A stretch of DNA of 64,000 nt from Bacteroidales bacterium (GCA_014800535.1 JAAVFW010000011.1:43808-107807), one strand, 5' to 3'. Positions 35,445 to 44,331 are shown, counted from the stretch's first letter. Program-made: numbers and translations. The notes: a model not told the origin generated them from the letters alone.

Positions 35445-38129
35445 TTATCTGTGGCTTCCTATGATTCGGTTGCGAAGTTCCGCATTGAAATTATCGGCTT
35501 TACGAAGCTTTTCGATTGTGAGGTGCATACGGTAACGCCAGTAATGGTTAGGATTTGCCGGAACGTTTATCTGTTCCTCAGCGGGCATTTTTCTACGAAG
35601 GTTCCCATCGATGCTGAGCCAGTCCTGAAGAGGAATGATGCAAAGCATAGAGGGCGAGGCGAGCTGGAGGTCGAGTATTTTCGAGCAAACCCAAGGTTCA
35701 GCGAAGTAGGGTGCCTCACCGTTCTCATGCAGAATTTCGTTGAAGTAACGTTGAGTGGTCTGACGATCTTCTTCCCACCAGGCACGAATACCACCCATGT
35801 CATGTGTAGAGGTTGTGCACACACTGTAATAAGGGTAATTCCAGGTGTCGCCGAACTCACGTTTGGGGTCTTTAGGCATGCGCTGAATTTCGAGAGAAAG
35901 AATCTGGAGACGATCCATAACTTCCGGCACACAATCGGGAATCATGCCGAGGTCTTCCGCACAGCAAAGCATTCCGGTGCTGTCGATGAGAGGGGGAAGT
36001 TTCCACATTGCCTTACCATACCAGAAGTCATTGTGTCTGTGATAGAAAAAGTCGTTATACAGACGATTGAAGCACCACTTTTCATAGTCGGTCAGCACGC
36101 GGAACTGATAGGTGAACTGAGCTGAGATGCGAGGATGATAGTGTCCCTTGTTGAAGGGGTCTTCGATAAACAGCACATCATCAATAAGACCGATAAGGCC
36201 ATCGCGCAGCTTGTTATTTCGTTCGTTTTCGGGGATTGAATCAAAATGATTCTTTACTTTTAGCTGAGTGTCAAACTCAGGCTTCAGGCGATAACGTTCG
36301 GCATCGATTCGATCCATAAACAGATTACGGGCTTCGTCGGCATATTGTCCGAAGAAGTCGCCAAGCATCCAGTCGAGAATCAGGGGTTTTGTCTGAACGT
36401 CAGGATTAATCCAGAAGTCATAACTATTGCGCATCTCCTCGGCTGAGAAGGGGAGTGCAGGATTGAAGTATCCCAACAATCCGTGGACTGCATCGAGAGG
36501 AATCTGCCAGATACGGAAGAAACCGAGGATATGGTCAACACGATAGGCATCGAAATATTCCGCCATTTTGCGGAAACGGGCTTTCCACCAAGAGAACCCA
36601 TCTTTAGCCATCTCCTCCCAATTATAGGTTGGGAATCCCCAGTTCTGTCCGAGCACAGAGAAATCGTCAGGCGGTGCGCCGGCTGAAACGTTCATATTGA
36701 AAAGTTCAGGCGATTTCCAGGCATCGACACTGTGACGTCCGATACCGATTGGGATGTCACCCTTCAGCACCACGCGATTCTGATGGGCATAATCACGCAC
36801 TTCACGCAATTGTTTGTCAAGATGATACTGTGTGAAGCAGAAGAATCCGATCTCTTCTTTATTGTCGGCAATAAGTTTTTTAATCTTATCGTCGTCGTAA
36901 TGAGCATACTCTCCCCAAAGGGTATTGTCGGGAGTGTGGTGCATATCGCGAAGAAGACACCACGCGGCGTAGGGAAGAAGCCACTCCTTGTTTCTTTCCT
37001 CGAAATCGCGATACTCTTTCGTGTCAAGAAGCCGTTTCCCTTCTTCGGCATAAATCTCTTTGAGGAACTCGTGTTTGAGATTATTGACCGCCTCATAGTC
37101 AACTTCAGGGAGATTGTTAAGTCGTTCCCCTTCGCGTGCGAAATAATCCCGGCGTTTCTTGTCGGGCAGGGTACCGACAGATTCCGGATGAATATACATC
37201 GGATGGAGCGCGAACGTTGAGTTGGCGCTATAAGGATATGAATCAGTCCAGTTGCCGGTCTTTATAGTATCATTGATCGGAAGCAACTGAAGCACACTTT
37301 GGTGAGTGTCGGCACACCAGTCGACCATCTGCTTGAGATCAATGAACTCACCCACGCCCCAATCATTCTCAGAGCGTAATGAAAAGACAGGGATAGCCGT
37401 TCCGGCACCCTTCCAGTTCATTCTCGGATTAGCGAAACGCAAACCGTTTATCTCTATGCGTTCTCCCTGCTGTGTCGGATGAATATCATAACGGCGGTTT
37501 TCAGAGGCTTCCCATTCAACAACCTCAAGAGAATCTTTTTTTAGAATCAGAAACTTGTAGTCGAACGGCATTTCAATTCCACGCAAAGGGATGTTGCCTT
37601 TCCAACGTGGATAATCGGAATCGTTGAGAATCATCGCCTGAGCCGGATTCCAGTTTCCTAAAGCCGGGATGCTTCCTGCAACTGCAAGCACTTCGTCGGG
37701 AAGAATCATCGGAGCCTCAACTGTCAGTCCGATTGTGTTGGCAGGCGCTTTCAGCGGTTGGTCAGGACATGTTCTTGACAACATTCCTCTGACAAAGGCT
37801 GAGGAGAAATATGGTTTGTCGGAAGGCTCGTTCTGCCACGATGCGAAGATATTGCAGAACGTCACATCGCTTTCAGCCTTAAACCGATGGGGAAGCCCCC
37901 ACTCGAAACGCCATGCGTGGTCGTCTGACTTGATTATAAATGTATAGCAGAATCCGGCAGCTGCATCTTCTTTATCAATCTCGGTTGTCAGAACCCATAA
38001 ATCGGGACCTTCCAATTGCATCGCAACCGATTTCATGACGTCGCCGTTTCCTAATGAGGCGGTGTTGCCGCTGATATGAACCGTCTCACCCCACACCGTG
38101 TGGTAGTTTATGTGAAATCTTATCTTCAT
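35445..38129 (-). CDS. malQ: 4-alpha-glucanotransferase (GH77) with N-terminal starch-binding modules
   Basis: This 894-residue amylomaltase transfers alpha-1,4-glucan segments in maltodextrin and glycogen metabolism. Two CBM20-like starch-binding modules come first (MKIRFHINYHTVWGETVHIS; a second near residue 130 with LAVAGSIPALGNWNPAQA). The GH77 barrel follows, with the nucleophile Asp in YRVDHILGFFR, the acid/base Glu in CCAEDLGMIP and the third acid in STHDMGG. There is no signal peptide, so it is cytoplasmic. It lies 43 nt after nrdJ on the same strand and ends at a shared terminator. The double CBM20 architecture is common in Bacteroidales. Confidence 0.95.
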   Translation of the reverse strand: MKIRFHINYHTVWGETVHISGNTASLGNGDVMKSVAMQLEGPDLWVLTTEIDKEDAAAGFCYTFIIKSDDHAWRFEWGLPHRFKAESDVTFCNIFASWQNEPSDKPYFSSAFVRGMLSRTCPDQPLKAPANTIGLTVEAPMILPDEVLAVAGSIPALGNWNPAQAMILNDSDYPRWKGNIPLRGIEMPFDYKFLILKKDSLEVVEWEASENRRYDIHPTQQGERIEINGLRFANPRMNWKGAGTAIPVFSLRSENDWGVGEFIDLKQMVDWCADTHQSVLQLLPINDTIKTGNWTDSYPYSANSTFALHPMYIHPESVGTLPDKKRRDYFAREGERLNNLPEVDYEAVNNLKHEFLKEIYAEEGKRLLDTKEYRDFEERNKEWLLPYAAWCLLRDMHHTPDNTLWGEYAHYDDDKIKKLIADNKEEIGFFCFTQYHLDKQLREVRDYAHQNRVVLKGDIPIGIGRHSVDAWKSPELFNMNVSAGAPPDDFSVLGQNWGFPTYNWEEMAKDGFSWWKARFRKMAEYFDAYRVDHILGFFRIWQIPLDAVHGLLGYFNPALPFSAEEMRNSYDFWINPDVQTKPLILDWMLGDFFGQYADEARNLFMDRIDAERYRLKPEFDTQLKVKNHFDSIPENERNNKLRDGLIGLIDDVLFIEDPFNKGHYHPRISAQFTYQFRVLTDYEKWCFNRLYNDFFYHRHNDFWYGKAMWKLPPLIDSTGMLCCAEDLGMIPDCVPEVMDRLQILSLEIQRMPKDPKREFGDTWNYPYYSVCTTSTHDMGGIRAWWEEDRQTTQRYFNEILHENGEAPYFAEPWVCSKILDLQLASPSMLCIIPLQDWLSIDGNLRRKMPAEEQINVPANPNHYWRYRMHLTIEKLRKADNFNAELRNRIIGSHR

Positions 38130-38172
38130 CCGATAGCAGTTTAAAAGTTAATAAATCAGGAAGCCGAAAGGT

Positions 38173-40710
38173 CTATCCGCATTTCGATGTTCCACATGTG
38201 GTGCAGATAAGACATCCTTCTTGATAAACAAGCGTTTCCGCTCCACAGTTCGGACATTTCTCTCCTGTCGCACTCATTCCGTTAGGAATATACTTTTTCA
38301 GGGCTCTTTCAACACCGTTTTTCCAGGTGTTGATGCTTGTAGAGTCAAGTTCGAGTCCGCTGACGAGTTTCAGAACCTGGTCAATCGGCATGCCGTAGCG
38401 CAGCACTCCTGAAATCAGCTTCGCGTAGTTCCAGAACTCCGGGTTGAATTTGTCGCTCAATCCCTCGATTGTTGTTTTGTGACCGCGCTTATTGATAAAC
38501 TGGAAGTCATATCGTTTGCGTCCGGCATCATCCACAGCTTTGATTATCTTGCCGTGGCTGACACTTTTCGGGCAGAATAAGCCGTCTTCATCGTCGGCAA
38601 GGCCGGTGAAAATCTCGTAGGGGCGACCGTCGACGAGTCCGACAAAAGCAATCCACTTCTCTTTGTTGTTCTGGAATCTGACAACGTCTGCCTCAAGCTC
38701 ATTGGGACGTTTTGCCACATGTTCCGGAGTGAGAATGAGCGGACCGTTGTTATGGTGTTTCTTTTTGACAGATTCAAGCACATTGTTTCTTGAGCCGTCG
38801 CGATAGACGGTGCATCCTTTGCATCCTGCTTTCCATGCTTCAACATATAGTTCGCCGACGAGCTCTTCCGAAACGTCTGCCGGAAGGTTTATGGTTACAG
38901 AAATGGAATGGTCAACCCATTTCTGCACTGCCCCCTGCATGCGCACCTTCTCCAGCCAGTCGACATCATTGCTTGTCGCCTTATAATAAGGAGAGATCTT
39001 GACGAGTTCGTCAAGTTCTTCAGCCGACATGTTTTTCTTCGGCTCGATGCCGCGTGAACGCATCCAGTCAAGAAATTTATGATGATAGACGATATACTCT
39101 TCAAAGGCATCTCCAACGTCGTCAATAAAGTCGATTGTGACGTTTTCATCATTAGGATTGACTTTGCGGCGACGTTTGTAGACGGGCAGGAAGACCGGTT
39201 CGATGCCGGAGGTCGTTTGTGTCATCAGAGATGTTGTGCCGGTCGGTGCAATCGTCAGGCAAGCGATGTTACGACGTCCATGTCGCACCATGCGCTGATA
39301 TAACTCCGGGTCGGCTTCTTTCAGACGAAGGATAAAGGGATTGTTCTTTTCCCGTTCGGCATCATAAATGGGGAAGGCTCCTCGTTCGGCTGCAGTGTCG
39401 ACAGATGCCCTGTAATATGCCAGTGCAAGCTGTTTGTGAACCTCTGTCGAGAATTGTGTGGCTTCAGACGTGCCGTAGCGGAGTCCCAGAGATGCAAGCA
39501 TATCTCCTTCGCCGGTTGTTCCGCACCCTGTTCTTCTTCCAAGAAGAGTTTTATCGCGAATTTTTTCCCAAAGGTGAAGTTCAGACTGACGCACTTCAGG
39601 AGTTTCGGGGTCATTTTTGATCTTTTCAATGATGTTTTCGATTTTTTCCATTTCAAGATCAATGATGTCATCCATTATTCGCTGTGCAATCCGCAGATGT
39701 TTTCTGAACAGTTCAAAGTCAAATTCAGCACTGTCGGTAAACGGATTCTTCACATAGCTGAACAGATTTATTGCCACGAGCCTGCAACTGTCGTAGGGAC
39801 AGAGTGGAATCTCACCGCAGGGATTGGTGGAGATTGTTTCAAACCCAAGGTCTGAGTAGCAATCCGGAATTGCTTCGCGTGAGATAGTATCCCAAAACAA
39901 GACTCCTGGTTCAGCACTTTTCCACGCATTGTGCACAATCTTTTTCCAGAGTTTGGAAGCGTCTATTTCTTTTGAGACAATCGGGGCTTCAGATTTTACT
40001 GGGAATTGCTGGTGATAGGGTGTGTTTTCAGTGGCAGCCTTCATAAAGGCATCGTCAATCCTCACCGAAACATTGGCACCGGTGACCTTCCCTTCTTCCA
40101 TCTTCGCGTCGATGAAGCTTTCGGAATCGGGATGTTTTATGCTGACAGTCATCATCAGGGCGCCGCGACGTCCATCTTGAGCAACTTCTCGGGTTGAATT
40201 GCTGTAACGTTCCATGAACGGAACCAACCCTGTCGAGGTCAGCGCACTGTTTTTTACGGGACATCCCTTGGGGCGGATGTGACTCAGGTCGTGACCCACA
40301 CCTCCGCGTCGTTTCATGAGTTGCACCTGCTCCTCATCAATCCGGATAATGCCACCGTAGGAGTCAGGCTGACCGTCAAGTCCGATTACAAAGCAGTTTG
40401 ACAATGAGCCGACTTGAAAATTATTTCCGATGCCTGCCATTGGAGAGCCTTGAGGCACGATATATCGGAAATTTTTCAGCACATTGAATATCTCTTCCTC
40501 TGAGAGAGGGTTAGGATATTTATTTTCAATACGGGCTATTTCGCGGGCAATTCGATGATGCATATCATCGGGTGTCAGTTCATAGATATTTCCAAAGGAA
40601 TCTTTAAGGGCATATTTCCCGGCCCAGACTCGGGCGGCGAGTTCATCACCGTTGAAATATTTCAGTGAAGCTTCAAAGGCTTCGTCGAACGAGTATTTTT
40701 GTTGTGCCAT
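38173..40710 (-). CDS. nrdJ: adenosylcobalamin-dependent ribonucleotide reductase (class II)
   Basis: The start is the ATG of MAQQKYSFDEAFEASLKYF, giving 845 residues; an upstream ATG would add eight residues but overlaps the predicted promoter. The protein reduces ribonucleotides with B12 chemistry and no oxygen. Visible motifs are GSLSNCFVIG (first redox Cys), NPCGEIPLCPYDSCRLV (radical and redox Cys), TGCGTTGEGDMLAS and APTGTTSLM. A C-terminal zinc ribbon closes it (CPNCG, CTTCG). No cobalamin riboswitch is seen upstream. malQ follows 43 nt downstream. Confidence 0.96.
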   Translation of the reverse strand: MAQQKYSFDEAFEASLKYFNGDELAARVWAGKYALKDSFGNIYELTPDDMHHRIAREIARIENKYPNPLSEEEIFNVLKNFRYIVPQGSPMAGIGNNFQVGSLSNCFVIGLDGQPDSYGGIIRIDEEQVQLMKRRGGVGHDLSHIRPKGCPVKNSALTSTGLVPFMERYSNSTREVAQDGRRGALMMTVSIKHPDSESFIDAKMEEGKVTGANVSVRIDDAFMKAATENTPYHQQFPVKSEAPIVSKEIDASKLWKKIVHNAWKSAEPGVLFWDTISREAIPDCYSDLGFETISTNPCGEIPLCPYDSCRLVAINLFSYVKNPFTDSAEFDFELFRKHLRIAQRIMDDIIDLEMEKIENIIEKIKNDPETPEVRQSELHLWEKIRDKTLLGRRTGCGTTGEGDMLASLGLRYGTSEATQFSTEVHKQLALAYYRASVDTAAERGAFPIYDAEREKNNPFILRLKEADPELYQRMVRHGRRNIACLTIAPTGTTSLMTQTTSGIEPVFLPVYKRRRKVNPNDENVTIDFIDDVGDAFEEYIVYHHKFLDWMRSRGIEPKKNMSAEELDELVKISPYYKATSNDVDWLEKVRMQGAVQKWVDHSISVTINLPADVSEELVGELYVEAWKAGCKGCTVYRDGSRNNVLESVKKKHHNNGPLILTPEHVAKRPNELEADVVRFQNNKEKWIAFVGLVDGRPYEIFTGLADDEDGLFCPKSVSHGKIIKAVDDAGRKRYDFQFINKRGHKTTIEGLSDKFNPEFWNYAKLISGVLRYGMPIDQVLKLVSGLELDSTSINTWKNGVERALKKYIPNGMSATGEKCPNCGAETLVYQEGCLICTTCGTSKCG

Positions 40711-40718
40711 GATGACAA

Positions 40719-40726
40719 CAAAGTTA
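40719..40726 (-). promoter_or_regulatory. predicted -7 box of nrdJ, nearly leaderless
   Basis: On the minus strand TAACTTTG reads 40726-40719. Transcription would begin about 40713, only a few bases before the ATG at 40710. No clear -33 TTTG was found. Confidence 0.5.
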
Positions 40727-40901
40727 GAAAACATTTTGCATATAGCGGCTATATATCCGTTATTTTTTTATTAAAATTTTATCGAATTTTTTATCCGATT
40801 TTTGTTGGTTATTTGCTGTTTTTTTGATATGAAACAGAGGAGAAAACGAAGATGATTGGAGCCGGGAAAAATGGTGCAGGGTCATTCTTTTACCGGGGGT
40901 G

Positions 40902-40932
40902 TTGCTGTGTCGGTGAAAATGTTGTAACTTCG
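40902..40932 (+). promoter_or_regulatory. predicted promoter of the nitroreductase gene
   Basis: TTG at 40902-40904, a 20-nt spacer and TAACTTCG at 40925-40932 (one base off consensus) give a start near 40939, about 32 nt before the ATG. Confidence 0.5.
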
Positions 40933-40970
40933 CGCAAAACTTATCTATAAAGAAAGAAAAAGAAGAGATA

Positions 40971-41714
40971 ATGGACGATAAATATTTCATCACCCGACGC
41001 AGTGTGCGCCGATATTCAGACAAGAAAGTGAGTCGCGAACTGCTTGATTCAATTCTGCGGGAAGCCATGAAAGCTCCGACATGCGGCAATATGCAGCTTT
41101 ACAGTGTGATTGTGACTCGCGATGAAGAGAAGAAGAAAGAGCTTGCCGCGCTCCATTTCAACCAGCCGGCAGCCACAGGTGCCGATGTCTTGCTCACTAT
41201 TTGTGCGGACTATCATCGGTTTACACGTTGGTGTGAAATAAACGGAGGCTACCCTGCCTACGATAATTTCCTCTCGTTTACATCAGCTGTAACCGATGCT
41301 GTTATTCTGGCTCAGCAGATTGTGACCATAGCAGAAATGCGGGGTCTGGGAACTTGTTATCTCGGCACGGTCACTTACAATGCACCCAAGATTTCCGAAC
41401 TTCTCCATTTGCCGGAAATGACTTTCCCGATTGCAGCCATCTCAATCGGATATCCGGCTGAGGAAGGGGAGGAAACTGAGCGTCTGGATCTGTCGGGGGT
41501 TGTATATGATGAAGAATATCCGGAATTGTCGGATGACATGATTCGCAACATATATAAGGTCAAGGAAGAATTTGCCCCCAACAAGAAATTCGTTGAGGAG
41601 AATGGAAAGGAAAACCTGGCACAGGTCTTTTCCGACATCCGTTATCCCCGTTCACTCAACGAGCCGGTGACAGCCGATCTTCTTGAATTTATGAAAAAGC
41701 AGCGTTTCTTGTAA
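40971..41714 (+). CDS. nitroreductase family protein (NfsA-like)
   Basis: This is a 247-residue flavoprotein of the FMN-dependent nitroreductase family. The N-terminal phosphate-binding motif RRSVRRYSDKKVS and the stretch EAMKAPTCGNMQLYSV match the NfsA/Frp type, as does GLGTCYLGTVTYN in the middle. The C-terminal tail of about 50 residues (KVKEEFAPNKKFVEENGKEN) is also of this type. It would reduce nitro or quinone compounds with NAD(P)H in the cytoplasm; the natural substrate is unknown. It is a single gene with its own promoter; its stop codon lies inside a copy of the dispersed repeat described at 41711. Confidence 0.9.
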   Translation: MDDKYFITRRSVRRYSDKKVSRELLDSILREAMKAPTCGNMQLYSVIVTRDEEKKKELAALHFNQPAATGADVLLTICADYHRFTRWCEINGGYPAYDNFLSFTSAVTDAVILAQQIVTIAEMRGLGTCYLGTVTYNAPKISELLHLPEMTFPIAAISIGYPAEEGEETERLDLSGVVYDEEYPELSDDMIRNIYKVKEEFAPNKKFVEENGKENLAQVFSDIRYPRSLNEPVTADLLEFMKKQRFL

Positions 41715-41732
41715 GTAATTATTGAAACTTAC
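41711..41732 (+). repeat. dispersed palindromic motif, copy A
   Basis: This 22-nt sequence (GTAAGT...ACTTAC arms) matches the motif TAATTATnGAAACTTAC found at 43783, 43924, 44300 and 46386. It overlaps the nitroreductase stop codon. Confidence 0.6.
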
Positions 41733-41760
41733 AGAGGAATCCCTGGTTTAAGGATAAATA

Positions 41761-41799
41761 AAAGCGAGGTGTGCTGATTGAATTGCACACCTCGCTTTT
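41761..41799. terminator. bidirectional terminator between nitroreductase and DUF1015
   Basis: AAAGCGAGGTGTGC (41761-41774) pairs with its complement (41785-41798) between convergent genes, flanked by A and T runs. Confidence 0.88.
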
Positions 41800-41822
41800 A
41801 AAGTTATGTTCAGACTGATTGA

Positions 41823-43070
41823 TTAGTCTTCGAGTTTGTGGATAACAAGACCTGAACGAAGTTTAGGCTCGAACCAAGTAGTCTTGGGAGGCATGATGTT
41901 GCCGGTGTCAGCGATGTTGATGAGCTGATCCATAGTAACAGGGTAGAGCGCAAGAGCCATCTTCATTTCGCCGCTGTCAACACGACGTTTCAGTTCGCCA
42001 AGGCCACGGATACCGCCAACGAAGTCGATACGTTTGTCAGAGCGGAGGTCGGTGATTCCGAGGATGTCACGGAGGATGAGGTCAGAAGAAACTGTCACAT
42101 CAAGCACACCGATAGGATCCTGGTCGTTGAAAGTGCCGGGTTTAGCAGTCAGAGAGTACCATTTTCCGTCGAGGTAAAGAGCGAAGTTGTGAAGAGCAGC
42201 GGGTTTGTAGATTTCAGTGCCCTTTTCTTCCACTTCAAAGTTTTCGCGGAGTTTGTTGAGGAACTCTTCGGGAGTCAGACCATTGAGGTCGCGCACCACG
42301 CGGTTGTAGTCAATGATTTTGAGGTGAGAAGCGGGGAACGCAACAGCGAGGAAATAGTTGTATTCCTCATCGCCCTTGTGGTTGGGGTTGTTCTGAGCTT
42401 TTTCGTTGCCGACGAGAGCGGCAGCAGCAGAACGGTGATGACCGTCGGCGATATAGAGGTTGGGGATCTTAGCAAATTCCTCGGTGATTGTGCGGATCAT
42501 GTCTTCGTCATCGATCACCCAAAGAGTGTGGCCGAAGGTATCGTTAGCGACAAAGTCATATTCGGGTTCGCCGGCAGTAACGGTCTTGATGATGTTTTCA
42601 AGAGCTTCATTGTCGGGGAAAGCGAAGAATACAGGTTCGATGTTAGCGTTGTTGCAACGAACGTGTTTCATGCGGTCTTCCTCTTTGTCACGGCGGGTAA
42701 GCTCATGCTTTTTGATTCGACCTTCCATGTAGTCGTTCACCCATGCAGCGACAACGAAACCGTACTGAGTGCGGCCGTCCATTGTCTGAGCGTAGATGTA
42801 ATATTTCTCTTTGTCGTCCTGAACGAGCCATCCCTTGTCCTGGAACATCTTGAAGTTTTCAACCGCTTTGTCATAGACTTTGGGGTCATGTTCGTCTGTG
42901 CCGGGTTCAAACTCGATTTCGGGTTTGATGATACGGTAGAGAGACTTTTCGTTACCTTCAGCTTCTTTGCGGGCTTCTTCGCTGTTGAGAACGTCGTAGG
43001 GACGAGAGTTTACCTCTTCGACCAGAGCTTTCGGAGGGCGTACACCCTTAAAAGGCTTAACTTTTGCCAT
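41823..43070 (-). CDS. DUF1015 family protein
   Basis: This 415-residue acidic cytoplasmic protein is of the DUF1015 family. The N-terminal KPFKGVRPPKALVEEVNSRPYDVL, the central YIADGHHRSAAA and the C-terminal RIDFVGGIRGLGEL, TMDQLINIADTGNIMPPKTTWFEPKL are its landmarks. The GHHR element resembles a ParB-type nucleotide-binding site, but the biochemical role is unknown. It lies 72 nt after the Fur-family gene on the same strand and has its own minus-strand -7 box TAAATTTG (43123-43116), so it may be transcribed both alone and with fur. Confidence 0.9.
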   Translation of the reverse strand: MAKVKPFKGVRPPKALVEEVNSRPYDVLNSEEARKEAEGNEKSLYRIIKPEIEFEPGTDEHDPKVYDKAVENFKMFQDKGWLVQDDKEKYYIYAQTMDGRTQYGFVVAAWVNDYMEGRIKKHELTRRDKEEDRMKHVRCNNANIEPVFFAFPDNEALENIIKTVTAGEPEYDFVANDTFGHTLWVIDDEDMIRTITEEFAKIPNLYIADGHHRSAAAALVGNEKAQNNPNHKGDEEYNYFLAVAFPASHLKIIDYNRVVRDLNGLTPEEFLNKLRENFEVEEKGTEIYKPAALHNFALYLDGKWYSLTAKPGTFNDQDPIGVLDVTVSSDLILRDILGITDLRSDKRIDFVGGIRGLGELKRRVDSGEMKMALALYPVTMDQLINIADTGNIMPPKTTWFEPKLRSGLVIHKLED

Positions 43071-43115
43071 GGTATGGTTGGTTTATATTTTAAGATAAAT
43101 ATTGTTTTGGTTATT

Positions 43116-43123
43116 CAAATTTA
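43116..43123 (-). promoter_or_regulatory. predicted -7 box of the DUF1015 gene
   Basis: TAAATTTG reads on the minus strand about 46 nt before the ATG and matches TAnnTTTG. No clear -33 TTTG was found. Confidence 0.45.
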
Positions 43124-43142
43124 AGATTCTTTTCAGGAAACG

Positions 43143-43613
43143 TCAGATAGTCTTCCGACTTCGGAGTTTCCTGCGGGCGCATGCGTCGCATGTCCCATAG
43201 ATTGTTGCGGAGAAATAAGAGGGAGTGAATCTGTCAAATTCCATCGACATGATGTTATGGGTTTGCTCAGGGTCGTTTACCTCCTTGATTTTTCCACATT
43301 CGGTGCAGACAAGGTGCAGGTGGTTTCCCCCTGCCACTTCATATCGCGCCTGATTCGACTCGAAATGGTGACGTCTCAGGATGCCGCTGTCACACAGAAT
43401 TTCAAGAGTGTTGAAAATCGTCGCACGGCTTATGTGATAATCACCCTTGTCGAAAGCCTTTACAAGATCTCCCGAACCGAAATGTGCTTTCAGCTCAAGA
43501 GCTTTCTTGAGAATCGCAAAACGCTCCGGTGTCTTTCTGAGACTCTTGGAATCAAGATATTCCTGAAGTCGTTTTTCGGGCGACGGACGCGGATTTTTGT
43601 CTGAATCAGCCAT
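43143..43613 (-). CDS. Fur/PerR family transcriptional regulator
   Basis: This is a 156-residue metal- or peroxide-sensing repressor. The winged-helix DNA-binding domain spans about residues 10-90 (LRKTPERFAILKKAL, HISRATIFNTLEIL). The regulatory part has the metal-site segment GGNHLHLVCTECGKIKEV and a second cysteine pair CDACARRK, so the structural zinc site is complete. PerR against Fur cannot be settled by eye. The neighbouring rubredoxin and nearby nitroreductase favour an oxidative-stress role. It has a clear own promoter and faces rubredoxin across a palindrome-containing gap. Confidence 0.92.
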   Translation of the reverse strand: MADSDKNPRPSPEKRLQEYLDSKSLRKTPERFAILKKALELKAHFGSGDLVKAFDKGDYHISRATIFNTLEILCDSGILRRHHFESNQARYEVAGGNHLHLVCTECGKIKEVNDPEQTHNIMSMEFDRFTPSYFSATIYGTCDACARRKLRSRKTI

Positions 43614-43671
43614 AGCTCAATTTATGCGTAAACCATTGTCCGCTCTTCCGGGCGTTTCGGTCTTCCTTTTG

Positions 43672-43703
43672 CAAAGTTAATATTTAGTGTCCGAATTGAC
43701 AAA
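43672..43703 (-). promoter_or_regulatory. predicted promoter of the Fur/PerR gene
   Basis: On the minus strand TTTG (43703-43700), a 20-nt spacer and TAACTTTG (43679-43672) fit the Bacteroidota consensus. The start near 43664 gives a leader of about 50 nt. Confidence 0.8.
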
Positions 43704-43782
43704 AGATTTTAAATAAACTTTTCTATCGGTGTGAATGTTTAAAAGAAAAGGTTCCACGACATGATATGGTTGTGAGAAGCTG

Positions 43783-43949
43783 ATAAGTAATTTTCAATAA
43801 TTAGCTTATATCAATCTTCGGATTAATATTGTAATCTTCAAACTTGCGCATCAGTTATTATGGAACCCCATAACTCCATCTTCGCAAGTTCAAATCTTAC
43901 TAAGATTAATTTCGAATCTTAATATAAACTAATTATCGAAACTTACTTG
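43783..43949. repeat. large imperfect palindromic element (about 167 bp) between fur and rubredoxin
   Basis: The left part (43783 to about 43866), read as reverse complement, aligns with the right part (about 43866 to 43949) along its whole length, with only small gaps. The identical anchors are CGCAAGTT, TATTAAT/GATTAAT and TATAA.CTAATTAT.GAAA. The outer ends form a motif of about 25 nt in inverted orientation (43783-43809 and 43924-43948). The gap of 368 bp between the fur start and rubredoxin holds no other gene. Such a palindrome suits a miniature inverted-repeat element or a long RNA hairpin. Confidence 0.7.
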
Positions 43950-43981
43950 GAAAATAAACTTACTTAAAAATTGAAAATACT

Positions 43982-44158
43982 ATGAAGAAGTACAGATGTG
44001 AAGTATGCGATTGGATTTATGATCCCGCAAAAGGTGACCCTGATGGAGGCATCGCTCCCGGAACTGCGTTTGAAGATATTCCCGATGATTGGGTTTGTCC
44101 TGTCTGTGGCGTGGGTAAAGATGACTTTGTTGTAGAACCAGAGACAGAAGAAGTCTAA
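43982..44158 (+). CDS. rd: rubredoxin
   Basis: This 58-residue protein begins [19 protein letters not shown] and ends with an acidic tail (VEPETEEV). The four iron ligands are C6 and C9 (CEVC) and C39 and C42 (CPVC), and the family signature DDWVCPVCG is complete. Rubredoxin is a one-electron carrier, which in anaerobes often feeds peroxide- or oxygen-reducing enzymes. It lies divergent from the Fur/PerR gene, so control by that regulator is plausible. A strong hairpin follows the stop. Confidence 0.97.
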   Translation: MKKYRCEVCDWIYDPAKGDPDGGIAPGTAFEDIPDDWVCPVCGVGKDDFVVEPETEEV

Positions 44159-44182
44159 GAAAAGCTTATCATAAATTAAGGG

Positions 44183-44214
44183 GGGGATGTCAAAACATTA
44201 TTTTTGACATCCCC
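44183..44214 (+). terminator. strong hairpin after rubredoxin
   Basis: GGGGATGTCAAAA (44183-44195) pairs exactly with its complement (44202-44214). No T-run follows, so termination is likely but not certain. Confidence 0.65.
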
Positions 44215-44299
44215 TCCGTCATGTTATTCCGGAGGGATTGGAATGATATGATTAGGCCTACGTTTTCCGGAGTTGGTAAATATTGAGAAACTTTTGGGT

Positions 44300-44326
44300 A
44301 TAAGCTAATTATAGAAACTCGCTTAT
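44300..44326 (+). repeat. dispersed palindromic motif, copy D, upstream of the EamA promoter
   Basis: ATAAGCTAATT and AACTCGCTTAT form an imperfect palindrome that matches the ends of the 43783-43949 element. It stops 5 nt before the -33 box of the next gene. Confidence 0.65.
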
Positions 44327-44331
44327 AATTT

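Noticed and set aside
35436-36125. Plus-strand open frame antisense to malQ
   Set aside because: It is a shadow of the GH77 coding sequence; no start signal or recognisable product.
40735-40970. Possible cobalamin riboswitch upstream of nrdJ
   Set aside because: No B12-box-like sequence or suitable structure was seen, and the predicted promoter leaves almost no leader.
42189-43124. Plus-strand open frame of 311 codons antisense to the DUF1015 gene
   Set aside because: The product is Val/Phe-rich without domain features, and the real gene has clear family landmarks on the other strand.
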